NCBI RefSeq assembly: GCF_020085105.1
Contig: NC_058042.1
Span: 13,656,501-13,720,500, forward strand
Length of the DNA stretch: 64,000 nt
Direction of reading: 5' to 3'
Source: Siniperca chuatsi
Lineage: Eukaryota; Chordata; Actinopteri; Centrarchiformes; Sinipercidae
The notes below the pieces were generated by a model. It saw nothing but the letters and a program-made list of their open reading frames with translations, was not told the DNA's origin and did not search any database. How positions within the stretch are numbered: the first letter of the stretch is position 1; every line of letters starts with the position of its first letter. Both the position numbers and the translations under genes were made by a program. Of this stretch, positions 39,843 to 52,900 are shown piece after piece.

Positions 39843-39870
39843 CGACGTCACTCCCAGTCCCATATAAATA
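39843..39870 (+). promoter_or_regulatory. rrad core promoter: CRE-like element and TATA box
   Basis: TATAAATA at 39863-39870 is a strong TATA box. A near-consensus cAMP-response element, CGACGTCA (one mismatch to TGACGTCA), lies at 39843-39850. Transcription should begin about 30 bp downstream, near 39895. A first noncoding exon then runs to a consensus donor (CACCGA/GTAAGTG) at 39982. A GC-box-like CCGCCCCCT lies near 39697. This arrangement suits an inducible gene, as RRAD is known to be. Confidence 0.7.
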
Positions 39871-40240
39871 CGCTGAGCAGCGACTCTGATTATACTCCAT
39901 CAAAAGCGCTTTTTCGGCTTCAACAGCTCTTCAAACCAAGGATTATTGGATTGCCTTCGTTGGATTTAATTGCCAGCACCGAGTAAGTGTTTTTAATACT
40001 GATGAGGCATTTTAAGCTTTAGTTTTACTTTGCGTTTTTATGTTGAGTAGAGTAGTAGAGAAATTTTGATTTGATATTTGCTCAATTGTAAGCCATACTC
40101 AACCTAATATATGTTTAAATTTTACAACATGACTTACAATGACAAATATGTGTGGCATTATCCTCCACTGCATCCTTATTCAGACTTTTACACATAATTT
40201 ACGCATGTCAATCTGTCCACAGATCCTCGGTATAAGCACA

Positions 40241-42413
40241 ATGACTTTGAACAAGGGTGACAAATTGCGGAACATGGACAAAAGAAGAGGGAGCATGCCG
40301 TTTCCCATGAATATACCAAACCTACACCGGAGAAGCATGCCCGTGGACGACCGGGACCTGCGCGCCACGATGCCACAGACTGGGCAAACCGACGAGCTGT
40401 CCAACCTCCTGCGCTGCACGTCCTACTCCCCGAACGAGCAGCACCGAGGCAGCTGCGCGTCGGACTCCTCCGACTCCGTCATCTCCACCGGGAGCGAAAC
40501 GGAGTCCCAGGTGTACAAGGTGATTCTCCTTGGGGAGCACGGCGTCGGCAAGTCCAGCCTGGCGCGCGTCTTTGGAGGAGTTGAGGATGCTGGTCACGAC
40601 TGCGATGAAGCAGGTAAATGGTGATGCTGAGGATGAGTCATCAACCCTAGCATAACCCCCACACACACACACACACACTAAAGATGTTCATTGTCTATGA
40701 AGATACATGTGATAATTAGGACTGTCAAAGGTTAATTTAGTGTACTAAACATCAAAACTTTGGAGACCACTTTCTACTTTTTGAATTATCTTGACCTTTA
40801 AAAAGAAACACCACTCACATTTAAAAATAATGAGGATGTGGATTTTTTAGAATTACATAAAAGCCACATGAAGCCTTATATGCTCTCTAATTCAGCTATG
40901 AGGGCATTATAAAGTTTAGCTGATGGATTAGAAACAAACAGGGTTCTTATTTTTACATGCAAGGGTGCACATGCATTGATTATTGCTATTTCCATCTACA
41001 GCGAGGCACCATCCCTGCCCTCAGTAGTACAGCTGTCAGAAACACATCCAATAGCATAATATGAAGGAAAAATATAAAAGGCCAGTGTTGGCTTGATCAC
41101 AGGCTGTGATCAACTTTCTGCTTCAATGTGTAGACTACAAAAAGGAAAAAAAATAGCTAAAATCAGTGTGAAGAAAAGCAACAACACACACCAGCAACAA
41201 ACACGACTGCTCAGATAAGAGATGCTTTGCTCACTCTCAGTGTGTCAAATTATATTTCTTCTTTTCCCCCCTCAGGAAACACTTATGACAGATCTATCAT
41301 GGTGGATGAAGAAGAGTCATCCATTGTGTTGTATGACATCTGGGAACAGGTGAGTTATATATTATTTATGCAATCACATTTGTCCACTAACACTGATTCA
41401 TGGATATGACAATAGTAAAAGGTGGGATCAGCCATGTATGATGCTAAACTTGGTATCTGTTTCTTTCCTGAAGGATAACAGCCAGTGGCTGAAGGAACAG
41501 TGCATGCGGATGGGAGACGCCTACATCATTGTGTATTCAGTTACAGACAAATCAAGCTTCGAGAAGGCGTCAGAGCTGCGTATTCAGCTGCGCCGGGCCA
41601 GGCAGTCAGAGAACATTCCCATAATCCTTGTGGGCAACAAGAGTGACCTGGTGCGGTCCAGAGAGGTGTCTGTAGATGGTAAGTCAGTATGATGAACTAA
41701 CTTAAACCTAAAATGTGCCACAGATGTATGATGTGTTAAGCTAATATATGTTTTAAGCTCAGGGGAAGTGGGTTATGAAGTTTGGTTACATTAAAAAAAT
41801 CTAATATTTATCATTTGAAGCTTAAAAGCTATTCTTGAGGCTTTTCATGATCAAATCTGACAGAACTGGTTGGACTTGACTGGCTTTGGTGGGGTCAGGC
41901 CACATTTCTCACTTGACTGCTCAGGTTCAGGCCAGGCCTACTTTCAAATACCACTGCAAACTAAAGCTATCTGCCAAAGTTTAAAACTATTATGAATTAG
42001 GGCTAATTTATGCTATCTAGGGTCACCATTTTCAGTTTTCAGCCTAAATCTACTTGAGCTTCTACCTTAATGTTTTCTTAATGTGCATCAACTTAAAGTA
42101 CTAATTGTCCTTTCTCCATATATTCTCTATTGCAGAGGGAAGTGCCTGTGCAGTGGTATTCGACTGCAAGTTCATTGAGACATCTGCATCCCTTCACCAC
42201 AATGTGCAGGACCTATTTGAGGGCATCGTCAGACAGATCCGCTTGAGGAAAGACAGCAAGGAGGAAAACGCACGACGCATGGCCAACTGCAGGCGTAGAG
42301 AGAGCATCGGCAAGAAAGCTAAACGGTTTCTGGGCCGCATAGTTGCGCGCAAGAACAAAAAGATGGCTTTTAGGCAGAAGTCAAAGTCCTGCCATGACCT
42401 AACAGTTCTCTGA
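40241..42413 (+). CDS. rrad: RRAD, RGK-family small GTPase (complete, 4 coding exons)
   Basis: Coding exons are 40241-40613, 41276-41349, 41474-41678 and 42136-42413, in frame for 309 codons plus TGA (human RRAD has 308). RGK proteins inhibit voltage-gated calcium channels through their beta subunits and affect the cytoskeleton. Visible features are the P-loop GEHGVGKS (98-105), DIWEQ (145-149) in place of the canonical DxxG as is typical of RGK proteins, NKSD (204-207) and ETSA (232-235). The basic calmodulin-binding tail has RRRES and KKAKRFLGRIVAR, and the RGK C-terminal motif KSKSCHDLTVL has Cys303 seven residues from the end. LHRRSMPVDDRDL, HTYDRSI-like and IWEQ blocks match RRAD better than GEM or REM. 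An upstream in-frame ATG lies in intron sequence, and the MTLN start follows the acceptor at 40222. The neighbouring cdh16 supports the RRAD call over GEM, whose neighbour is CDH17. Confidence 0.95.
40661..40678 (+). repeat. (AC)9 microsatellite in rrad intron
   Basis: A short pure AC run just inside the intron after the first coding exon of rrad. Confidence 0.95.
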
Positions 42414-43110
42414 GGAACAGATGGGACAGACGGACATTTTTTCTTTGGCCTCTGAAGACCAGACGCTGTGTGTGTTTTAACACTAACCCTAAAGGACTAA
42501 TAGAGCTGTACAGAAATATATTTTTATTTTTTAGACACCAACCAAAAGCAAAGAGAGGACTTAATAAAAAAATGACTGACATTATTCAAGTCATATCATG
42601 ATGATGGTGATAACCTGCATGAAGCTTTGCAAACATTTATTTTGTTTCTTTTTTTTTTTGTTTGCCTTAAACATGTTGCTGTCATAACATGACCAGTATG
42701 AAAAAGGAAGGCTTGTTATTTCTATATGAGTTGCAAAGATTGCCTGGCTGTTGGGTTATTGTTGTGCTCCTTTATTGGAGGGAATTGATGTATATACTAT
42801 AACGTGAATGATGCTGAATGAAACATACATCTCATTATCCTAAAAGACACGGTAAAGGATGACAATACTAGGTCATCTGGAGTCATATTTACTTGAAACG
42901 TGGTACGCAGGTTCGTGCTTCGGCCAAGTTACTAGTCAAAGATAAGAGAAAACTTCTGTATTTCTATGTTGTTCCATAACATTGAATTCAGGTTGTGAAT
43001 GTATGAGTAAAGCAATAAGTTATATTAGTCTTGTGAACCTTGACATTATTTGGAAATTCTTTGTTTACGTTGATTTCCTTTTTCAATAAAATATAAAATA
43101 AAAACATAAA
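42414..43110 (+). other. rrad: rrad 3' UTR with polyadenylation signal
   Basis: About 690 bp follow the rrad stop codon without another exon. AATAAA at 43085-43090 is the best polyadenylation signal and puts the cleavage site near 43105-43115. The stretch is AT-rich with a few ATTTA pentamers, as expected for a short-lived transcript. Confidence 0.7.
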
Positions 43111-43941
43111 ATCTTCTCTGTCATTTTTCAGCAGAATGCAACAGAAAAGAAGTAGATGTTGTTTAGGGGATATACGTCCTCATGACTATTCATTTGATTG
43201 TATCGGTGGAATGGAACCTCACCGACCATTGGTTTTACAGGAAGGGAACAAGGTAGTTAAGCATGTTTATCTGAAGGTGTTAACCATTAATCCACCAAAG
43301 GAGTACAAGTACGCAGTTTTTCCACCCAATTTAAACTCCTCTCACAGCTCTCAACGGGAACGCACACATAATTTGGAGAAGGTAAGATACAAAAAGTTTT
43401 GTTTAAAATGGGAGAACAACTTAATAAGTTTTGCTACTTAACTGGTTGCACTTTTTTGCCATCTTTTATCATTGACAGATGACGACAACAGTATTTCCAA
43501 CGTTTGTTGTTTTACTTTAGAGACTTGAATTAAAGTTGATATAGGGTATTACTGTTACTTGTACACTGCACCATAACCTGTGCTCTGCTATTGCTAAAAA
43601 AAAAGCAGCTATATCTAAAAGATATTTGACAGACATAAAGGCTCAGATGAAATGATGTAATCTTTGCATCCAATTTGATTTTAACAGACAAAAGTTTTAC
43701 CTCCAAATAAAACTGTCTTCTGTGCTACTGACTATAGTGGGGGCTCAGATGTTGTTTTAAACAGCTTTGTAGGTAGTTATGCATTTAAATGCAGGCTGTC
43801 GGCCATGTAAAAACTGTGAAATCTGTGTGTATGAAAGAATTCCATGGTGGTGAATCAGTAACGGGATAGAAATTGTGTTGATTGTTGGTCTGAGGGCATG
43901 TGGTTTGAAATGCTGTGAATATGCCACATTTACAGGGACTC
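43111..43941 (+). other. Intergenic spacer between rrad and cdh16
   Basis: About 830 bp separate the rrad cleavage site from the cdh16 start codon, so the cdh16 promoter must lie here or inside the rrad 3' region. I see no TATA box or CpG-rich promoter. An open frame at 43136-43441 ends near a consensus-looking donor (GAGAAG/GTAAGATA at about 43381) but resembles no known protein. It could be a noncoding upstream exon of cdh16. Confidence 0.4.
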
Positions 43942-46900
43942 ATGGCTGACAGAGGAGCTATACCAATGCTCATCATAGCTCTCATAGTAAGATGGTGTCT
44001 TTTTTATTACTCTTAACTGTTGTACTTTGTTCATTTAGCAAATTACTGCATCAACCATGTCACTAAGACAGACTTTATATCTTGTTTCGCAGTTGGTGAT
44101 GCGTCACACATTTGCACCATGCTCTGGGGCAAATGTTAAAATTGGTGTCCCTGAAAACTACGATGGTATTTTCCCATGGTATCTAGCCAAGGTAAGGCAT
44201 TTCAACTCACTTGTCTTCACCAAACGAATGTTCTTTTTGCGCTCATGGCCTTCTGATAAGAAATTATATGTGTAATTCCAAATCTTACAATCTTAACCTT
44301 TTTTCCAAATATTACCATGGCAACTAGAGCTCATACATGTAAGTAGAAAATCAACAAAAGCGTGCAATACCGAGTTGGAGTTTTTATTTTCATATGTCAT
44401 ATTCATAAATATAGTAATTTCAATAACTGTTGGAAAGGTCTAAGATCCTGCTTTTAATATTTAATTTGATTTAATGCAAAGTCTACTGAGGAGTCCTCAA
44501 CACTGAATTACAAAATTTCCTCAAGAGTTAACCAGGTAAATGAAAACATCTCATGCTAGCCTTTTGAACCAGTTGATCTTTGTCAATGAAGACATCATTG
44601 CTCTATGGGCAGAAGATGAATGTAGATAGTAAGACAGAATTGCATCAATCTCTTTTTTTATCTCCCATCTGCACTCAAGGTTTGAAGATGTATGATCATG
44701 CTGCCGTCATCACTAGACTATAATTGGAGTGTTCACAATGCTTTTCATGCATCATACCCAGCCTCTGCATTCGGTCCAGCTTGGTGGCGGGGTTGTTCCA
44801 TACATGTCACTCAGACATCAGCAACAGCATGAGTATCTGGCACTTTAATTGGTTGTATTGTGATCTCATCAAATCTTGCATGATACATAGTCATATTTTT
44901 AGTCTTTGTGTCGGACTGAGGGTCATTAACACAATTCAAATAGCATGTTAATGGCCAGAATGGAGGAGTTGGATAATAACCCCACTTTGTGTTATTAAAT
45001 GGAAAGGACACAATAATAGCTCCAGATTTGTTCAAGGTAAAAGCTCATAATAGTCTGTTCATCAGAGAGGACTACACTTGTTAGTTCTTCTATTTTAACT
45101 CTTCGAATGATCAATTTTTTAAACCTTACACAATACAAACGCTGTAAATGTTTTTAATCATCTCGTAGGTGATTGACCAGCCCCAACACACCGCTGGCTC
45201 TAAATGTAGACATTTGGTTCCTGGGATATTTTGGCTTACCTTTACTTAGGGAATTAAAGACATCTGAACCTTGTGTCTACTTATCTCGGCTGAACCTTAA
45301 TGCAAAGTATTACAAAGTTGTGGGATTGTTATAACGATAATTTGGTCATCAGACAAGTTGAATGGGAGGATGCTGGCAACATTTAAAGGATAATGTGGGA
45401 ATTATTCAAAATTTTCTTTTTTTCAACAAATCCTGTAAAAAGACTAAAACCAACAATGTGTTGGTCCATCTCTTAATTCTTTTCAACTTCCCTACCGTGT
45501 CTGTGGCACTCAGCCCCAAGCCCATTTATTCCAACTGAAGACATAAACCTTTAAAAACCTGTCACAACTATACAGTTTAATTTATAAACAGCTCTGTAAT
45601 TTCCTAAAACAGCTGGGCATTGTAGTTTTTAACAAATGTTATTAAACAGCAGTGAATAGTATATTTGTTGGCGACTATTTTCAGCTGAGGATTAATACAC
45701 ATTTAGTGTACTAGCAAGTATTTAAAGCAACAGGATGGTGTATGTGGAACTGACTCAACTTAAACTACAGTGGCCATGTTCATGGTAATTAGGGAACATG
45801 TCACCCAGCGCAACGGTGCAGCTCACTGATGTGTTTTTAATTGTTTTGAGACAACAATAGAGGTCTATGGCCCACAGGAACATAACACATACAATACTTG
45901 TTAATAGGATCGATTTATTGTTGGTTTTGGTCTTCACAGAATTTATTGACAAGAAATATATAAAATATCACAAAACTTATCCTTTAAGGCCATGGGACAA
46001 GTGGAGCTGCAGATAGTATGGGTGCTGTATAATTGTGTCCCTTCGTCAACATTTCACCACAAAGAGTGAGTTTCATTTTACATGTGACTTTTCACCAGAA
46101 AACCACAAAATAGGTATCACTAAGGCAGAATGTTAAACAGTCTTGCTTGTATTTTCAGTGAGCAAATTATGTGTCCCCCCCCTTCATTTTGCGTTTTAAT
46201 CATGCTTTATTTACTGTAACTAGTCAATGTTACAGTAAGTATTTTTTCCTCAAGTCTCAAGTCTCATTGGACTTCTTGTTTAAATACAGGTTAAAATCAA
46301 ATCACTGATGGCTGCAGTAACTACTGCCGCTACCCTGCCTGTCCAGTCCTCTTACACTTTATTGTTAGTGCATATGTCTTGCTTTTAAACATATTTTTAT
46401 TGCATATGTCTTGCTTTTTTAAACTGATGTTTTATGAATCATGTTCTGTTCTGTACAGCTCCATAGCCTGCCAGGTAATTACAGTGACCTGGTGGTAACG
46501 GGGGATGATGAGGGGATATTCGGAGTCGATGCTCAGTTTCTGTATGCTCTAAAACCACTGGACAGAGAAAAACAGCCGTCTTACTCTTTACAGGTAGCAT
46601 ATTATATCGTGTCATATATCATAATATAGAATTTTCCATACATGTCTTAGCTAATGAATAGTTCAAACTAATGAATTCATTAAAGATACATCAAATTCAA
46701 ATAACAAATATCATTTGTTTTTTGTTTTTTTGTATCTTTACTTTGTCATTAGATTCTCATGGGAAGGCTGTATGCCCGTTCCAGAGTGTGTTGTTCAAAG
46801 ATACTTACAAAGCGTGTTTGTGTGTGCACTGCAGGTGTCCTTCAGAACATCAGTGCACCGTCAGAGCTTCACTGTCGAAGTGTGTGTCATCGACAAGAAC

Positions 46901-49900
46901 GACAATGTGCCCACTTTCATAGAGGAGAGCATGAGGGGCAGCGTGCAGCTCGGGCTTCTCAAAGGTACAAGAACCCTGAGCGCTGATGTCACCGTGTTGC
47001 ACAACCTTTTTCAGTCTGGGTCACATTTGTCAGTCCTGCCACATGGAATACAAAAACTCATTCATTTCTGGCTAAACAATGTAAAACTTTCTATGTGTGG
47101 TTTAGTTTTGTCAAGAGTATTATCATCAGACTTGAAGATAAGTTCTTAATAGTAAACTACTCTACAGCTAGCTTGTTGTAGCTTACATTAACAACTCATC
47201 ATGTTTTTACGTGCTACTTAGCACTTAAAAAGATTATGATGGTACATACACCTGCATTCATCAGTTTGAACAGCATCTTATCTTGTTTTGTTTTTATTCT
47301 AAATTGCCCTCAAGGGTTACTTCCTTAAACCAGCTCTCAAGATATTTAAAAATGGTTCACGATATTATTGCATCATGTTGTTCTATGTGCAAACCAGGCA
47401 TTTTCTAGCTGTATCATCTTTTAACTTGGGTATCAATATACTTTTACCCATATACAAAACCAAACTCATACTTCGAATGCTTGTATGTCTTTGTTTTTCT
47501 GCCTCTTGATTGGTACAACCCATGTTCTATCCTTTTCTGTATAAATTGAGAAAGTTAATACGCTTTGAGCTAGTGGTAGGGAGAGACTTCTGTGATACAG
47601 AAGGTACCGTTTTTGACTCTGCATCGCCTGTGTCTCTCAGGGATCCCATTCATGCAGGTGGAGGCGCTGGATCGTGATGACCGCAACACTGCCCATGCTG
47701 AGCTGCGGTTTAGCCTCTTGGAACAGACACCCAGGATTCCCTCCAGCCAAATGTTCTTCATCGACTCCATCACTGGAGAGGTTTCCCTCACTGAGGAAGG
47801 TCAGTCCCAACTACTGACTGTAGGGAAAGTATCAAGTTAATGTGATACTTTGTTTGTCCCCAAAGAGAAGTTTTCATATGCATGCTTTTTCAGGAAGCTC
47901 ACAATGCAAGGTCAGCTACAAGACAGCACTTCTGATACAAGAACACACAGTGTGCTCCAGTTTAGGGTTAACTCCCTGGATTTCTTAAAATCTAAAATAT
48001 TGTTATCGGTATCTGCGTCAAACATCCAGTATTTGTAGGGCTCTAATATTAAATGCAGTGCTAATTCGGAAACAAGCTCTGGCTTAAATCAAGTTTTTGA
48101 ATGTGTTAAGAGGAGCGCTGATGCTATGCAGAGATGTGAACCTTTTCTTTAAAAGGTCTAATACTTGTTTGTCACTTATTGTTAAAATATGATCAAAATG
48201 GGAGATAAGCTTGAACTTAAGAAAACTAAAAAAGGTTCACCGATAAATCCTGTAAAAGGGTTAGAGTTACATTCAGCCTTACTGCATGTTATATAGAAAA
48301 GGTTTCAGTCGTAGTCATCTGGACACTGTTTTCAGAATCAAGACGTTTCGGCTCCCACAATTGAGAAGTCATTCTCAACAATTGAGAAGTCATTCTCAAT
48401 TGTGAAAAAATTGGACGGGAACTGGAAATTTAAGCTACTCTGAGTTACATTCACAATTGAGAATGACTTCCGGATGGGAGCCGAAACGTCTTGATTCTGA
48501 AAACAGTGTCCAGATGACTACGACTGAAACCTTTTCTACGATCTGTTCTACGAACACTCCTGGACGAATGAGGGACTACACCGTGTTATATAGAAAATAA
48601 AATTATTTATTAAGATGTGACACATATGTAGGCCAATAATACTTCTTTTAGGTAAACAGACATACACACACAGTACACAAACGCATACTTATCCTAGATG
48701 CAGTAAAGTCCTGTATGCTGGTGCTATATGTAGCTCTGGTATTGCCCTTTGTTACGGCTCAGCAGGAGCTGTATGGCTTGCCGGTCCCTTCCGGCTTACA
48801 CTGCTGCTGCTGGTTTCCACAAAGCTTCATAGGCAATTACCACCTTGATTTTCTACTTCATTTTCAGGCCAGCTGTAACTGATGGTTCTGATTACCTTTC
48901 TGGTGGGCTGTTTATGTTATTTATTTTCCATTTTAGCAAGAAATTGAAAATTAAGTGCTGAATACAACACTCAGATGGCTTAGAAAAGTTGTTACATTTA
49001 GCAGGCAATGTGAGTAATGTCTCAGTCATCTGAGGGAAAACACAGTCCATTAGTCTGTTATGTGTTTCCATAAGCCATCACATAATTACATGGTGATTGT
49101 GTGTATTTTTTCCTTTTTTGTGTCTCTTTAATGTTGTTATTTTCCTTTGCATGACTTGTTCCTCACATACTCTGGGACATACAGTAACATGTCATTAAAC
49201 ACAGCACAATATATACTGTAGATGTCTTTATAAAAGATGTTGATTCTGAAATGAAATTGATAGAATCATTTAGAAATAAGGTGTTCTTGTATCATCTATC
49301 CCACTTTGACCACCAGGAGCCTCTACTCTGGACCCAGAGATGTGCGGCCGTTATAAGCTCTCAGTGATGGTGAAGGACATGGCTGGGAAGGCGAATGCTT
49401 TCTTCACCACCGGCATCGTTACTGTTGAGGTGACTGGGAACACATGGGCATCGCCTGACCCTGTGCGACTTCAGGAGAACCTCCCAGGCCCCTATCCCAT
49501 CCCTATCTCACAGGTGAGGCAGCAAAACCCTGATCAACATGTAATCACTCTGAAACACTTTGTGACAAACCCACCACTTTAACACTACAAGTATTTTTAC
49601 TCATATAGATTAAAAGCACTCTTACGTATTTGATTTTTACCATAAATCATGCAAACAACTTGGGGTAAGTGCTAACTTTATTGTTTATGCAGTTCCAACT
49701 GTCAACTATCATATTACAATAAAACAAACTCTGTCAATAGCCTGGACTGAGTAAAGTGGCATCATATTGCCAGTTGCTGTTTTTGGTGGCTCTTGGGTCT
49801 TCCTAAGTGACCAAATACTGAATTATTGATGCTGTTCAAATGCCATGGATCCTTTCAGGCTACCTCCTGACTGAGTCACTTTAACTCCCATAATCACTCA

Positions 49901-52900
49901 CTCTCCCACCCACCAACCACTACCACCACCACCACTCTGAGGGGTATTATAAAACCTAACAGCTTAAAAGCAAAATAGACTTCACATAAGGCTTGTTATT
50001 TAAATCATATTGTGGAGCTCAGTATATATATTGAGTATTTCATGTCATACAAAGACAGTCATTCTTCTTCTTATTTTTTTGGCATATGTGTCTACTTAAT
50101 ATCTCAACCATTATATAACCATGAAGTCTGCTTTGGCAAATTTACTGATAAATCCATCAAGAAAATTAATCAGCAGCTATTTTGTTAATCAATCAATAAT
50201 TTTTCAAGCAAAGATGCCAAACATTCTCTGATTCCAGCTTCTCAGTAGTGAGGATTTGCTGCTTTTCTCTGTTTTATATAGCTGTAAACTGAATATATTT
50301 GGGTTTTAAACTGCTTGTTGGACAAAACATCTTGAACTGTGGAAAACTGTGAAGAGCATTTTTCGCTACCTTCTGGCATTTTATAGACCAAATAAATGAT
50401 TGATTAACTGAGAAAATAAATAGCCAGATCTGTTGATAAAGAAAATGATTGTTAGTTGCAGCCCTACATGCCAATAAAGTTTGTTGCAATTTAAAATTGG
50501 AACTGAATTACGGAACAGCCCCAAAGAAGCTACAACAGTAACCATGGTGATTTTATGAGGATATAGGAACATTTTCAGATCTAAAGCTGGAAATCCCATG
50601 TTCAAAAACTATTTCATTGTGGACTGACTCTAAAAAATGTCACCTGATAATTTCTGATCATCAATCAATGCTTCTGGTTAAAAGAGACAGTTTTAATATT
50701 AATAGGAGTTAACACTACTGTCCTACATTATTACAGTACCAGTTTAAGTTTCCCTCAGGTTCTCATAACATATCACTGTGTCTGTGTCTGCCCCTAGTCT
50801 TGTCTAACCCTTTGGTTGTTATAATATTAGCCATATCAGCTACATGTCTATAAATAACTCAAAAGCCCTCAGAGGTTTTGTGACACATAGGAAAAATAAT
50901 CAGCTAGTTGTGGCAGTTATCCATTGTGAGCAAATGTTACAAATGAATAAACTTTATTCATTCACTACTGAGAACTGTGGAAACAAAGAGGCTAGTAGAG
51001 CTGATTCTGATGCTGTGCAGGTTCTGAGAATCACTGTGACCAGTAGGTACATCACAATACCTCCCCCTCCTCCTTTTTTCTCCCACCTCCCCCACATTCG
51101 CCCTCAGCCTCTCATCTCTCCTGTTCTAACAGCCCCTTCCACCTACTGAAAACGTGTGGATTCACAAGTGTAGGCACATTTGATTTTTTTCGGTCATATT
51201 TTCAAAGGCCATTTCAAATCTACCATAAAATCTTTTTGTCTTGTAGGATTAATACCTAATTACCAATTCTGTAATACACTGCCTGGTGACTTTGAAAGAA
51301 TAAATCATTTTCATAATTTTAATATCAGCGAATAGCATCTGTGCCATGTAAATGAGGCTATGTGAAAATATTTCACTGAGCAGATCTCCTCAGTGTATCT
51401 GCTTTAATTTCTAATGAAAAATGTGTTAAGAGAGTGAGAAATTAAGCCTCTATTGTTCCATCACATCATATTGTATATATTATACCATTTAGTTACAGTG
51501 TCCCATTTGTCCCTATCCAGAATCTAAATCACACAAAACTGGATTAGGTTAACATGAATGTTTACTTGGGGGAAGCCTCATTTCGCCCACGCTGAGTGAT
51601 CGTACTGCTGTGCTCAGTAGGTGGTGGGACTAACCGCTGTTATGACACATATACAAATAGTCATGTTCAAGGACCCACTCTATGGATCTCACCTCCCCTA
51701 CTGTCTCAGATAAACGGAGCAGTTGTGTCCACATCCACTCATCTCTAACAAATGTCTTCCACTTGTGCTGACATCGTCCATGTTGTGACGACGCCTTGAC
51801 AGACTCTGAAATCAATCTGCTGCTTAGCATACTTTATGCATTTCTGCCATCATCCTTCCCTGTGTAAAAGTTATAAAACTAAATTGAGATTGCTGTTGTG
51901 ATCAATTTGACTAATTCTGCAATCAGATCAAAACAAGCTCTGGCTGTAATTTTAAATATGAAATCCAGGCATTTGTTATCAGTACTTTTGCGTCATTGGG
52001 GCTAGGGAGGTTAATTTCAATCTGTTATCTATTGTATGTTTCTGATTGCCTGCCTAAAACTTTGATTATGTAATGCAATCAGTAGAACTACTTGAATTCA
52101 GTAATGCAGTCTATTGAGACTTTGGAGTGGAAGAGAGGCCCCATAGCCTGCAAATGAATGAGTCAAAGCTGTTAACTGCATTGAATTGTCAGTTTTCAAA
52201 GTCAAATTAAATCTGATTATTTGTTGTAGAATTAGTTTGAGCGCCACTAGACCTTCGTCATGGTCTCATAATCAGTGTTCAATATTACAAATGATACTTG
52301 TATTGGTGCTTCAGCTAACATTAGTCATCAGAGGTGATCTCATTTTGGTATGAGTAATGGCAACATTAAAGCTGCTATAATAAATATTTTTATGTTAACA
52401 ACTGATCACATGACTATGTGTATGGATGTGTAAATAAGCAAATGTTTGCTAATTTATTTGCCACCTCAACTTTATAAGGTGATAATTTTGTTTACAGCTT
52501 GTTTACGCTACCCCCAAGTGGCTAATAAATTATTGCAGGTTTAATGTTTCAAGCCCCAAACAAGACAACTCTCCCTTTGTTTCTGTCTCTCTAATACTTT
52601 TGTTCTGCCTTCCATCCAAAAGACACACTGTAATTTTATCTGTCTCCTGCTAAAGTCAACATCGACTGTTATTTCTAGATTTGGATACTGATGATCTACA
52701 AACAATAAAAATGCCTCTGCTCCCTCCAGCATATTCAGTATTTACTATATCAATATCATATCATATCTATATTTTATAGGGCTGCAACTAATAATAATTT
52801 TATTATTATCTGCAGAAATTTTTCTCAATTAATATATTAACTGATATTATTTTTTTAAATGCTCATTATAATTTCCCAGAGCCCAAGTTAACATATTTAA

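Noticed and set aside
40180-40678. Reverse frames over the first coding exon of rrad
   Set aside because: They are antisense shadows of a GC-rich coding exon.
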